Both the position numbers and the translations under genes were made by a program. A stretch of DNA of 23,504 nt, from positions 1 through 23,504 of the forward strand of contig JAGLBQ010000142.1 in the NCBI GenBank assembly GCA_023146675.1, given 5' to 3'. The notes below the pieces were generated by a model, which worked only from the letters and a program-made list of their open reading frames with translations, had not been told where the DNA came from and made no database searches. The DNA comes from Cocleimonas sp. (GTDB taxonomy: Bacteria; Pseudomonadota; Gammaproteobacteria; Thiotrichales; Thiotrichaceae). This document shows, piece after piece, positions 7,694 through 14,331 of this stretch (positions are counted from its first letter, which is position 1; each line of letters opens with the position of its first letter).

Positions 7694-8013
7694 GTATTAT
7701 TTGTTTATCATTATTTTATTTTTGGTTTCCTTTTCTATTATAAATAATACAAACAAGGTATAGAGTTATATAGCCTATCAAAAATTAATGCTTGTGTTCA
7801 TATTTGATTTCAGTTGTTGTTAATTCAGAAATGAAAATATTGATACATCATATATGTAACGCTTTATCTGAATTTAACCTGTGTCACTGGTCATATTAGT
7901 CATTTTTATGTAATCATTAAATACTCATCAAATTTGTTTTACCGTTCACAATGTTGATAACAATAATAATGAAAATAATAAATTTTAAGAACAAGGTAAA
8001 CGGAGAAAGTGGC
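7694..8013. other. AT-rich divergent intergenic region, no gene seen
   Basis: This is the upstream side of two divergent genes (H-NS-like on minus, GGDEF-EAL on plus). It is very AT-rich with A and T tracts, the type of DNA that H-NS proteins prefer. I see no RNA gene, no convincing small ORF with a ribosome site, and no clear second promoter. The frame of the GGDEF-EAL gene is open from 7951, but those codons are probably untranslated leader. Confidence 0.6.
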
Positions 8014-9999
8014 ATGGTTTCAGCCGTGACCATTGTTGCTCTTTTTGTGTTTAGTATTATTTTAGCTGTATGGCAAATTCTCTATAATCAAGGTAGCAGT
8101 CTTGTTTCAGGAACGCCTGTGTTATTACCTTTGCTACAGGCTGTATTATTATTACTAGTCATTGTTTTTGGTGTATTGCTCTATAATGTACGCTATAAAT
8201 CCATTCTCAGTCAGGATGTCATGGGAATGACAAATCAAGGGGTAAATTTATCATTTTCAAATACTGAGAATTTTCTTGGTGCTGCGGCAGGTGGAATTAT
8301 TCGCCTCAACTCATCATTTGAGGTGGAGTATATTAATGAGGCGGCATTAATAATTCTCGGATTTAAGGATGATCTTAGGGGTGAGTCAGTTTATAGACTA
8401 ATAACAAACTATAACTCTAAAAGTGGTCATTTTATTTTAAAAGATGCGTTGGAAAAACAGTTTGAGAGAACAGTCACACCTTCTGAATTTAGTGAGATAA
8501 CACTACTTAATGTGGAGGGTGAAGAGCGCTATTTGAAGCTGAAAACAGCACCTGTACAAAATAATAATGGCGTTATTGACTATGTTATTTTGATTATGCA
8601 AGATTTAACCGAAGAGAAAAAAAAGATGAGCCGGCTATATCGTCAGGCATCGGTAGATTCCTTAACAGGATTAAAAAATAGACATAGCTTTCAGCAATCC
8701 CTTGATGAATTACTAGTAAAACCTGCTGGTGGGACAGAGCGTCATGTCTTGTGCTATATGGATCTTGACCATTTTAAAGTAGTCAATGATGTATGTGGTC
8801 ATGCTGCTGGTGATGAGTTGTTAAAACAAATAGCAGATATTTTTTCTAAAAGTGTACGCTCATCCGATACATTAGCACGGGTTGGCGGAGACGAATTTGC
8901 CATTCTATTGCCGCAATGTGAGATAGAAACATCAAAAAGAATATGTCAGCGTATTATAGAAGATATTCATAACTATCGTTTTACATGGCAGCAAAATAGT
9001 TTTTCAGTTGGTGTTAGTATCGGTGCATTAGAGTTTGATTCAAAATACCGTGTTTCAGATCGAAGTGATCTAATGATTAGGGTTGATCAGGCTTGTTATA
9101 AAGCCAAGCAAAATGGACGCAATCAGTTGTATCTTGAAGATTTGAATACGATTACAGCACAATCTAATAAAAAAACTGATCAGCATGACAACTGGGATGA
9201 GTCAATTAATAAGGCACTAAAAAGCGATCAGTTTGTTCTTTTTATACAGCCTATTATTTGCCTTGGTGAGGCTGATTCTTGTGCAAATGATCAATATGAA
9301 GTGTTAGTGCGTATGAAGCATGAAGGGGAGTTATTATCGCCAGGTAGTTTTTTGCCATCTGCAGATCGTTTAGGTTTAATGTCAACCATTGATCGCTGGG
9401 TGGTGAGTAAAACAGTCGAGACTATTGCAAAAAATGATAAGGGTCAGGTAAAGCAAAGAGGCAATTTATTTACTATCAATATTGCAGCTGATACCGTGCT
9501 GGATAATAGCTTTGTGGCTTTTGTTGAGGCGCTTCTTTATGATAAGAAGGTAGATCCAAGTTTACTCTGTTTTGAAATATCCGAAAGTGTTGCTTTAGCC
9601 AACTTTGCAGAGACGCAGAAAACACTGAAACAGCTGTCGGAGTTAGGCTGTAGTGGCTCACTGGATGACTTTGGTAGTGGCTTTTCATCATTGAACTATT
9701 TGCGCGAGCTAACTTTGAAGTATCTAAAGATCGATGGCTCTTTTATTCATAATATGAGTAAAAATAGAATTGATGCAGCAATGGTGGAAGGGGTTAATAA
9801 AGTAGGGCAAGTGATGAATTTACATACCATTGCAGAACTGGTAGAAAATGAAATAACCGTTAAGCTATTGCAAAAGATGGGAGTCGATTATGCGCAAGGG
9901 TATCACTGTGGTAAACCATTTCCCATGAGTAACATTTACTCTGGTAATAATAACTCTCCTGAGCTGGCACATGATGATGCCTCAATGGCTACGCTTTAG
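8014..9999 (+). CDS. Membrane PAS-GGDEF-EAL cyclic-di-GMP protein
   Basis: A 661-residue inner-membrane signalling protein. Two transmembrane helices (about residues 3-24 and 37-60) are followed by a cytoplasmic PAS domain (about 86-200), a GGDEF domain (about 207-375) and an EAL domain (about 395-640). The cyclase active site GGDEF (291-295) is intact and an inhibitory-site RSSD (282-285) sits exactly five residues before it. The EAL domain has EVL in place of EAL (429-431) and keeps E-I-S-E, DDFGSGFSSL, LKIDGSF, AELVEN and QGYHCGKP. Both making and cleaving cyclic-di-GMP are therefore plausible. I chose the ATG at 8014 because GGAGA lies 7 bases upstream; in-frame ATGs at 7951 and 7969 have no ribosome site. 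The gene stands alone just before the T3SS locus. A role in switching between attachment and secretion is inference. Confidence 0.93.
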   Translation: MVSAVTIVALFVFSIILAVWQILYNQGSSLVSGTPVLLPLLQAVLLLLVIVFGVLLYNVRYKSILSQDVMGMTNQGVNLSFSNTENFLGAAAGGIIRLNSSFEVEYINEAALIILGFKDDLRGESVYRLITNYNSKSGHFILKDALEKQFERTVTPSEFSEITLLNVEGEERYLKLKTAPVQNNNGVIDYVILIMQDLTEEKKKMSRLYRQASVDSLTGLKNRHSFQQSLDELLVKPAGGTERHVLCYMDLDHFKVVNDVCGHAAGDELLKQIADIFSKSVRSSDTLARVGGDEFAILLPQCEIETSKRICQRIIEDIHNYRFTWQQNSFSVGVSIGALEFDSKYRVSDRSDLMIRVDQACYKAKQNGRNQLYLEDLNTITAQSNKKTDQHDNWDESINKALKSDQFVLFIQPIICLGEADSCANDQYEVLVRMKHEGELLSPGSFLPSADRLGLMSTIDRWVVSKTVETIAKNDKGQVKQRGNLFTINIAADTVLDNSFVAFVEALLYDKKVDPSLLCFEISESVALANFAETQKTLKQLSELGCSGSLDDFGSGFSSLNYLRELTLKYLKIDGSFIHNMSKNRIDAAMVEGVNKVGQVMNLHTIAELVENEITVKLLQKMGVDYAQGYHCGKPFPMSNIYSGNNNSPELAHDDASMATL

Positions 10000-10383
10000 C
10001 TTTTTCTCTAACACTTAGTTTATCGGTTTAAGTTGGGTTGGTATAATTTTTTGTCTAAAAAACCTCAACAATATCGAAGCTTGTCCGAGAATAGGTGAGC
10101 TGCAACTCCTGCAACCTAAACTGTCTATTTCCTGCGATCATCCGCACTTGAGTAGAAGGCATGTGGTTTTAAGATACTTTCTTTAAGACAGGTTTTAGTC
10201 ATAATTTCTGTAGAGAGTAGCCACGTTATAGTGAAAACTCTCACAGCTTACACCCTATCGCCATTTCCCCCCCTCTATAGCCACCCATCATTATTATTAA
10301 TTAACCTATCTAGCAAGTTTTTCCCCTTGGGTTATTTCTATGACATCTTATTTGAAATGGAATTAACACAAGGGAAAAATACA
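10000..10383. other. Long leader upstream of the T3SS locus
   Basis: These 384 bases hold no gene I can support. The stretch 10060-10200 is visibly richer in GC than the neighbouring intergenic DNA and contains a direct repeat CTGCAAC-TC-CTGCAAC (10100-10115). A TATAAT box lies at about 10042 without a convincing -35. A run of seven C follows at 10267-10273. The frame of the next gene is open back to 10231, but that part has no ribosome site and does not read like a signal peptide. A 35-codon minus-strand ORF (10162 to 10055) is possible but lacks a ribosome site. Regulatory leader, small RNA or mobile-element remnant are all open. Confidence 0.4.
10053..10200. mobile_element. Possible MITE-like remnant upstream of the T3SS genes
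   Basis: Imperfect inverted ends, GTCTAAAAAACCT at 10053-10065 and AGGTTTTAGTC at 10190-10200, bracket about 125 bases of distinctly less AT-rich DNA. Both strands are open for more than 30 codons inside it. No transposase is present. This is a weak, composition-based call; only copies elsewhere in the genome would establish it. Confidence 0.22.
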
Positions 10384-11076
10384 ATGAAATTACTAGCGAT
10401 AAATCTAAAGACTATCAGCATTATTATCATTTCAGTGCTGCTATCGACGCATCTATCAGCAGCGCAATTGCCGTGGAGTAATAAGGTTTATAGCCATTTC
10501 TCAGATCAAGAGCCGCTATCAATACTTTTGAAAACATTAGCAGCATCTCAAAATACTCAAGTCACTATTAGCAAAAGAATAGAAGATGTTATCAGTGTTC
10601 ACTTTAAAAATAAAACGGCAAAAAATATTTTTAAAGAACTCGTGAAAGCGCACGGTCTGATTTGGTATTACGATGGTGGTGTACTTTATATTTCTAAGAA
10701 AGATGAAACCCAGACAGGTTCTATCAACCTAAAGTATCACACGACAAAAGAATTTGCACAATCGCTACGCCAGTTAGGCATTCTAGATGATCACTTTTAC
10801 TGGGTGGAATCAGAGCATGATAATACGGTTTATTTTAAAGGTCCCGAGCGCTTTGTTAGCACAGTATTAAAAATGTCAAAAGTTTTGGATAAAAAACCTG
10901 CAAAGCCACGTATCTATAAATGGATTGATAAAAATGGCATACCCAACTTTAGTTCAAAAATGCCAGGGCACTTTAATCAGAGTAAAAGCTTGAATGTAGT
11001 CGATGTGGATAGAGGTGTATCAGTGGTTGGAGATAGGGGTATTGAGCAACGTTGGAAAAGTAATAATTTAAAGTAA
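10384..11076 (+). CDS. sctC: T3SS secretin N0-N1 half protein with DUF4124-like tail (RhcC1/NolW-like)
   Basis: A 230-residue periplasmic protein. A signal peptide (residues 1-27, cleavage near LSA-A) is followed by a secretin N0 domain (about 33-105), with the family's GLIWYYDGGVLYIS ending typical of SctC/YscC/InvG. A complete N1 domain follows (about 112-169), with a QLGILDDHFYW segment, GPERFVSTVL and a VLDKKP end. The ring-forming and pore domains of a normal 500-700-residue SctC are missing. In their place residues 176-195 read YKWIDKNGIPNFSSKMP, a DUF4124-like motif. There is no frameshift: a stop follows and the next gene begins cleanly. Rhizobial T3SSs have a similar split secretin (RhcC1/NolW plus RhcC2), so a second pore protein elsewhere is expected. 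I chose the ATG at 10384 for its AAGGG ribosome site and signal peptide. It is first in the T3SS series. Confidence 0.82.
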   Translation: MKLLAINLKTISIIIISVLLSTHLSAAQLPWSNKVYSHFSDQEPLSILLKTLAASQNTQVTISKRIEDVISVHFKNKTAKNIFKELVKAHGLIWYYDGGVLYISKKDETQTGSINLKYHTTKEFAQSLRQLGILDDHFYWVESEHDNTVYFKGPERFVSTVLKMSKVLDKKPAKPRIYKWIDKNGIPNFSSKMPGHFNQSKSLNVVDVDRGVSVVGDRGIEQRWKSNNLK

Positions 11077-11188
11077 TATTAATTATTTATGTGCTTGTTA
11101 CTCGTATTTTATCGACGCCTTTTGTCTGGAAATATCACCCATCAATTAACATGCCCTTATAATAAAATTGGAAAAGGATATATAAAAG

Positions 11189-12475
11189 ATGGCAACTAAA
11201 AACAGAGGTTATTCTCTACGTGTTTTATCAGGAGAGAATACAGGAGCGCAAATAGCGCTGGAGCCTAGAGTTCCTCTTGTTGTTGGCAAGTCGGCAGCTT
11301 GTAATGTTATTTTCAATAATGAAGATGTTGCCGATAGACATGTTAAATTAGTGCTGTCGGAAGGCAGTGTGCGCTTAAGGCCCTTAGCACAGCCTGTCTA
11401 TGTTGAAGGTAAAGATATTGGTCTGCATGATGCGACTTTATTACCCTATCAGCTAGTGACTATTGGAAAAGTCGGTTTTGCAATCGGCGATGGTACAGGT
11501 AGGTGGCCTAGTGTAGATCAGCAGGGAAAGAAACAACAGCTTGGCTTAGAGAGTACTGATAAAAAGGCAGAGACATCAGGTGCTTGGAAAAAATGGCTTT
11601 TTTGGCTTGGTCTTGCTGTATTGATATTGGCAAATTTACATTACTTTAGTCGTGATGAGGGCGGTATATTTAGTGCATTTGGCTTAAAAGACACAGTTGA
11701 AGAGCAGGTTTATAACGCAATAGGTGATGCTGATTTGCCAAATGTTGCAGTGTCTAAGACGCCAACGGGACGCATAAAGGTCACAGGTTATGTCGCTACG
11801 AATGAGCAAAAACAACGTTTGATAAGTAGTATTTTGAAAGTCAAAGGTGATGTGTCTCATCATATTTTGGTTAATTCCAATATTGAGAATAATGCTCTAT
11901 TAATAGCGCAGACTTTAGGAGAGGAGCAGATACATTTTTCTTCAAAAGGTGATGGCGTTTTGATTGCTGCTGGTTATACGCAGAGTCAGGCTAACTGGAG
12001 GAGAGTAAAAAGCAATATTCTTGAAGATATTGAGGGCATAGAGTCTATAAATGATACACAGATTAAACCTGTTTTGGAGTTGCTAAAAGAAGGGGTTCAA
12101 GAGCAAGGTTTGTCAGAAAAAATAAGGGTTCATCAGAAAGATAAGAAATTTATGGTTTCTGGTGATCCAACTCAAAAGCAAATTAAAGAATGGCACAAAT
12201 TACTTGGAAGAATAATAAGCCCCGTTGATGGTTATTGGTCGGTAGTAGAAGAATTTACTACATCTGCTGATGCTAAGGAATTTAAGCTTTCTTTAAGAAG
12301 CGTCAGTATTGGAGAGATACCTTTTATCGTCTCAAAGGATGGTAAGAAGTACTTGGAAGGTGCTCACTTGGGTGAAGGGTATTATATTAAGAAAATTATG
12401 GCGGATCAGGTTCTGCTTAAACACAACGGTACAGAGATACCAGTCTATTTTGGAAAAAAAGGTGATTCAAGGTGA
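11189..12475 (+). CDS. sctD: T3SS inner-membrane ring protein SctD (YscD family)
   Basis: A 428-residue protein with the SctD layout. A cytoplasmic forkhead-associated-like domain (about residues 8-100) has LSGENTGAQIAL, an LVVGKSAACNVIF segment and ADRHVKL. A charged linker follows, then one transmembrane helix (about 134-152, WLFWLGLAVLILANL) and a periplasmic part of BON-like ring-building modules, the first near 170-228 and others to about 350. SctD forms the outer of the two inner-membrane rings, touching SctJ and the secretin N-domains in the periplasm and the sorting platform (SctK) in the cytoplasm. It matches the family length of about 420. AAAGGA lies about 10 bases before the ATG. 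Its stop overlaps the next start (TGATG), which indicates translational coupling to sctE. Confidence 0.92.
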   Translation: MATKNRGYSLRVLSGENTGAQIALEPRVPLVVGKSAACNVIFNNEDVADRHVKLVLSEGSVRLRPLAQPVYVEGKDIGLHDATLLPYQLVTIGKVGFAIGDGTGRWPSVDQQGKKQQLGLESTDKKAETSGAWKKWLFWLGLAVLILANLHYFSRDEGGIFSAFGLKDTVEEQVYNAIGDADLPNVAVSKTPTGRIKVTGYVATNEQKQRLISSILKVKGDVSHHILVNSNIENNALLIAQTLGEEQIHFSSKGDGVLIAAGYTQSQANWRRVKSNILEDIEGIESINDTQIKPVLELLKEGVQEQGLSEKIRVHQKDKKFMVSGDPTQKQIKEWHKLLGRIISPVDGYWSVVEEFTTSADAKEFKLSLRSVSIGEIPFIVSKDGKKYLEGAHLGEGYYIKKIMADQVLLKHNGTEIPVYFGKKGDSR

Positions 12476-12669
12476 TGCTAGATATTGAGAAAGATCTAAA
12501 AAATGATACAACGGGCGAGTATAAAAACAGTGTACTGGTTAAGTTAAGAAGTACCAGTACCGAGGTTCGTAATGAATTGGGGCAAGGTCTAGTTCCTGAT
12601 GAGTATGAAAAATTAAGCAAATTATTACAGGCTTTAGATGCCAGTATAAAGATTGTTGAACAGTATTAA
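12475..12669 (+). CDS. sctE: T3SS needle co-chaperone SctE (YscE/EscE family)
   Basis: A 64-residue all-helical protein. The pattern LD-E--L--D, then VLVKLRS---EVRNEL--GL-PDEYEKLSKLLQALDASIKIV matches the YscE/PscE type, whose hallmark is a GLxPxEYxxL turn between two amphipathic helices. Family length is about 65. In Yersinia and Pseudomonas, YscE/PscE with YscG/PscG holds needle monomers unpolymerised in the cytoplasm. Its place between sctD and the needle candidate is the classical Ysc position. I use the ATG that overlaps the sctD stop as TGATG; a GTG one codon upstream is possible. Identification rests on pattern plus position, since such small proteins diverge fast. Confidence 0.72.
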   Translation: MLDIEKDLKNDTTGEYKNSVLVKLRSTSTEVRNELGQGLVPDEYEKLSKLLQALDASIKIVEQY

Positions 12670-12687
12670 ATAAAAAATATTTTTTTG

Positions 12688-12700
12688 TAGTGACGCACTA
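12688..12700. promoter_or_regulatory. Small palindrome between sctE and the needle gene
   Basis: TAGTG and CACTA arms with an ACG spacer, the right arm overlapping a TATGAT -10-like hexamer (12699-12704). No matching -35 is visible. It could be an operator for an internal needle promoter; this is weak and inferred. Confidence 0.3.
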
Positions 12701-12735
12701 TGATTATTAATGAGCCGAAAGGTTCTATTTTAAAG

Positions 12736-12768
12736 TTCCCTGCGTTAATGTTTTTCAAGCATTGGGAA
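12736..12768 (+). promoter_or_regulatory. Leader hairpin upstream of the needle gene
   Basis: TTCCC at 12736-12740 pairs with GGGAA at 12764-12768, and AATG at 12747-12750 pairs with CATT at 12760-12763, leaving a 6-base bulge. It sits about 20 bases before the strong ribosome site and may protect or process the needle mRNA. Inferred. Confidence 0.3.
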
Positions 12769-12801
12769 TATTATCATTGTAACTTATAAGGAGATCATAC
12801 A

Positions 12802-13062
12802 ATGGCAGACGTTGGTTTAACAGGCGCAGCACCAGCCGCAGCAGCAGCAGGTGGCGGTGATGCAAATTCTACATTAGATACAAACGGCTTACTTGCAAAG
12901 CAGACAGCGACGCAAAATAAGGCTATGGCATATCAGACTGCATCAACCGATTTGCAGACGAAATTTCAGATGCACTCGGCAGCTGAAAAAAATAGAGCAG
13001 CTATATCGACCTCTGTGTCGGCTCTTGCTAATCAGCAATCTCAGGCACTGTCTAGAGCTTAA
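12802..13062 (+). CDS. sctF: Probable T3SS needle or filament subunit SctF, divergent
   Basis: An 86-residue protein in the SctF position between the E and G chaperone genes. The first 25 residues are flexible (Ala/Gly-rich, including a GCA-repeat-coded poly-Ala); the rest is predicted helical, rich in Ala, Ser, Thr and Gln, with no Cys or Trp. Size, small polar helical make-up and position fit a needle monomer. However, the usual helix-breaking P-x-x-P turn and the C-terminal hydrophobic signature of YscF/MxiH/PrgI are not visible, so the family match itself is weak. The Ala-rich composition also recalls Hrp pilins. The ribosome site AAGGAGAT 6 bases before the ATG is the strongest in the locus, and a hairpin follows the gene; both fit a highly expressed structural protein. 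An alternative is another small secreted T3SS substrate. Confidence 0.58.
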   Translation: MADVGLTGAAPAAAAAGGGDANSTLDTNGLLAKQTATQNKAMAYQTASTDLQTKFQMHSAAEKNRAAISTSVSALANQQSQALSRA

Positions 13063-13079
13063 TAGCTAGCTTGAGTTGA

Positions 13080-13133
13080 TGAGTGGGGAAAGAGTGGTTT
13101 GTTTGCTCTTTCCCTTACTCAGTTTATATTTTT
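13080..13133 (+). terminator. Hairpin behind the needle gene (terminator or attenuator)
   Basis: GGGAAAGAG (13086-13094) pairs perfectly with CTCTTTCCC (13106-13114). TGAGT and ACTCA extend the stem with a small asymmetry, and GTTTATATTTTT follows. It lies between the needle gene and sctG in the same operon, so partial termination would lower downstream genes relative to the needle. Confidence 0.7.
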
Positions 13134-13160
13134 ACTGAAATAAAAAAAGAGATATGAAAT

Positions 13161-13547
13161 ATGAAAATTGATGGTGATGTAATTCAGTTATTGTCTCAAA
13201 TTGGCTATCTTGCTTGCCTAAAGGGTGATGTGGCAAATGGTCAAATGATTATGGATAGTGTTGAGATGAATAGTGATAGTCATCCTTCAGCAATGATAGG
13301 TGTTGCAATATCACGAATATATGCAGGACAGTATACAGAGGCTGTTAGTACATTAAAAAATAAAGTACTTAATGTTGAGCCAGATAATATGACAGCAAAA
13401 ACTTTTTTAGGTATTGCTCTTAGTGAGTCAGGCGAGTCAGAAGAGGCACTTGAGCTGTTTAAAGACATAGTTGCAAATGGCAATGCGGATAATAGCGCAA
13501 TCGCCAGTTTTTATCTGAGTGAAATGAATGCGGCTGAAATAAAGTAA
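13161..13547 (+). CDS. sctG: T3SS needle chaperone SctG, TPR fold (YscG type)
   Basis: A 128-residue helical protein with TPR-type repeats. A hairpin with YAGQYTEAVSTL (about residues 54-65) is followed by the consensus-like ALSESGESEEALELFKDIV (about 88-106). The N-terminal helices (LLSQIGYLACLKGD) read like the start of YscG/PscG and HrpB1-type needle chaperones. Length compares with about 115 in YscG. The concave TPR surface of this family cradles the C-terminal helix of the needle subunit, with SctE stabilising the complex in the cytoplasm. Its place directly after the needle candidate supports the call and in turn supports the SctF assignment. It is cytoplasmic, with no signal peptide. 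Confidence 0.75.
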   Translation: MKIDGDVIQLLSQIGYLACLKGDVANGQMIMDSVEMNSDSHPSAMIGVAISRIYAGQYTEAVSTLKNKVLNVEPDNMTAKTFLGIALSESGESEEALELFKDIVANGNADNSAIASFYLSEMNAAEIK

Positions 13548-13603
13548 ATTATTTTTTATGTTGATGAATAATTGGAGAAAAATTTAATGGTGAGGCAATA
13601 AAA

Positions 13604-14188
13604 ATGATTGAAAATATGGTGCCAGTAAACCTTGTTCATGGAAGTATGCTTCAAACAAATCAACAACAATATCCAATACAAAAACCAGAAGAACAAGATG
13701 TATTGAAATTTAAATTAGAATTGGAGCCAAGTGGACAGGTTCCTCCTATTTTTGAAGCAATAGATAAAGTGGATAAAGTCAAAGAGGCCGATAATACCGT
13801 CTTTGGTCTTCTTAAAAATGTAGACAGTAATTATCATCATGTATTGACAAGCATGAGTGATTTAGCCAGAGATGAAAAAAAATTAGAATTTAAAAGTCTA
13901 TCTGCTGCACGTAATGAGGTTGAAGCAGTAAGAACTCAGTCTTCAGGTGATGTTCAGGGTGATGCGTTTGTACGTACGCCTGAGGATGTTCAAAATGAAA
14001 ATCAGGCGGGCTATAAAGAATTAATTGCTAACCAAGAAGAAAATCAATTAAAAGCAATGCAAATGATACATGATATGACAAATAAGACCATTGGCGCACA
14101 AATGTTTATGAGCAATATAAAAGTGATAGGTGCTGCTATTAGTCAACTGAGTCAAGGGTTTAAAACATTATTCCGCTCCTCTGGATAA
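13604..14188 (+). CDS. sctI: T3SS inner rod protein SctI, extended
   Basis: A 194-residue protein. The C-terminal 60 residues carry the inner-rod signature: a Met/Gln-rich amphipathic helix (NQLKAMQMIHDMTNKTIGAQ) followed by FMSNIKVIGAAISQLSQGFKTLFRSS, equivalent to the polymerising helices of YscI, PrgJ and HrpB2. SctI links the export gate to the needle base and takes part in substrate switching. Most members are about 80-130 residues. Here an additional polar N-terminal region of about 70-100 residues, with no recognised fold, precedes the rod helices. GGTGAGG lies 8 bases before the ATG. It is the expected gene upstream of sctJ. SctH is not present between G and I, unlike in Yersinia. Confidence 0.76.
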   Translation: MIENMVPVNLVHGSMLQTNQQQYPIQKPEEQDVLKFKLELEPSGQVPPIFEAIDKVDKVKEADNTVFGLLKNVDSNYHHVLTSMSDLARDEKKLEFKSLSAARNEVEAVRTQSSGDVQGDAFVRTPEDVQNENQAGYKELIANQEENQLKAMQMIHDMTNKTIGAQMFMSNIKVIGAAISQLSQGFKTLFRSSG

Positions 14189-14298
14189 TTAAGTGAAGAT
14201 AACCACATTTTATTCCTAAATGTATACACACCGTTTAAAGAGTCATCTATTACAGTAGTCGGGAAAAATAACTCTTTATATTTAAACTATGTATTAAT

Positions 14299-14325
14299 AC
14301 CCACTAATAATTAGTCATAATGGGT
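14299..14325 (+). promoter_or_regulatory. Stem-loop just before the sctJ start
   Basis: ACTAAT-a-ATTAGT forms a 6-bp stem, closed outside by ACCC against GGGT with a bulge. The outer GGGT is the only ribosome-site-like sequence before the sctJ ATG at 14332, so folding might limit its translation. Inferred. Confidence 0.3.
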
Positions 14326-14331
14326 TGAAAA

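Noticed and set aside
10055..10162. 35-codon minus-strand ORF in the T3SS leader
   Set aside because: It has no ribosome site or recognisable domain; open frames on both strands in this stretch suggest composition or a repeat remnant rather than a gene.
10060..10200. Possible 6S RNA, because GTCCGAGAA also occurs in E. coli 6S
   Set aside because: The match is only nine bases, and I see neither the long closing stem nor the central bubble.
10231..10383. 51-residue extension of the sctC-like gene
   Set aside because: The added residues would bury the signal peptide inside the protein; AAGGG before the ATG at 10384 marks the real start.
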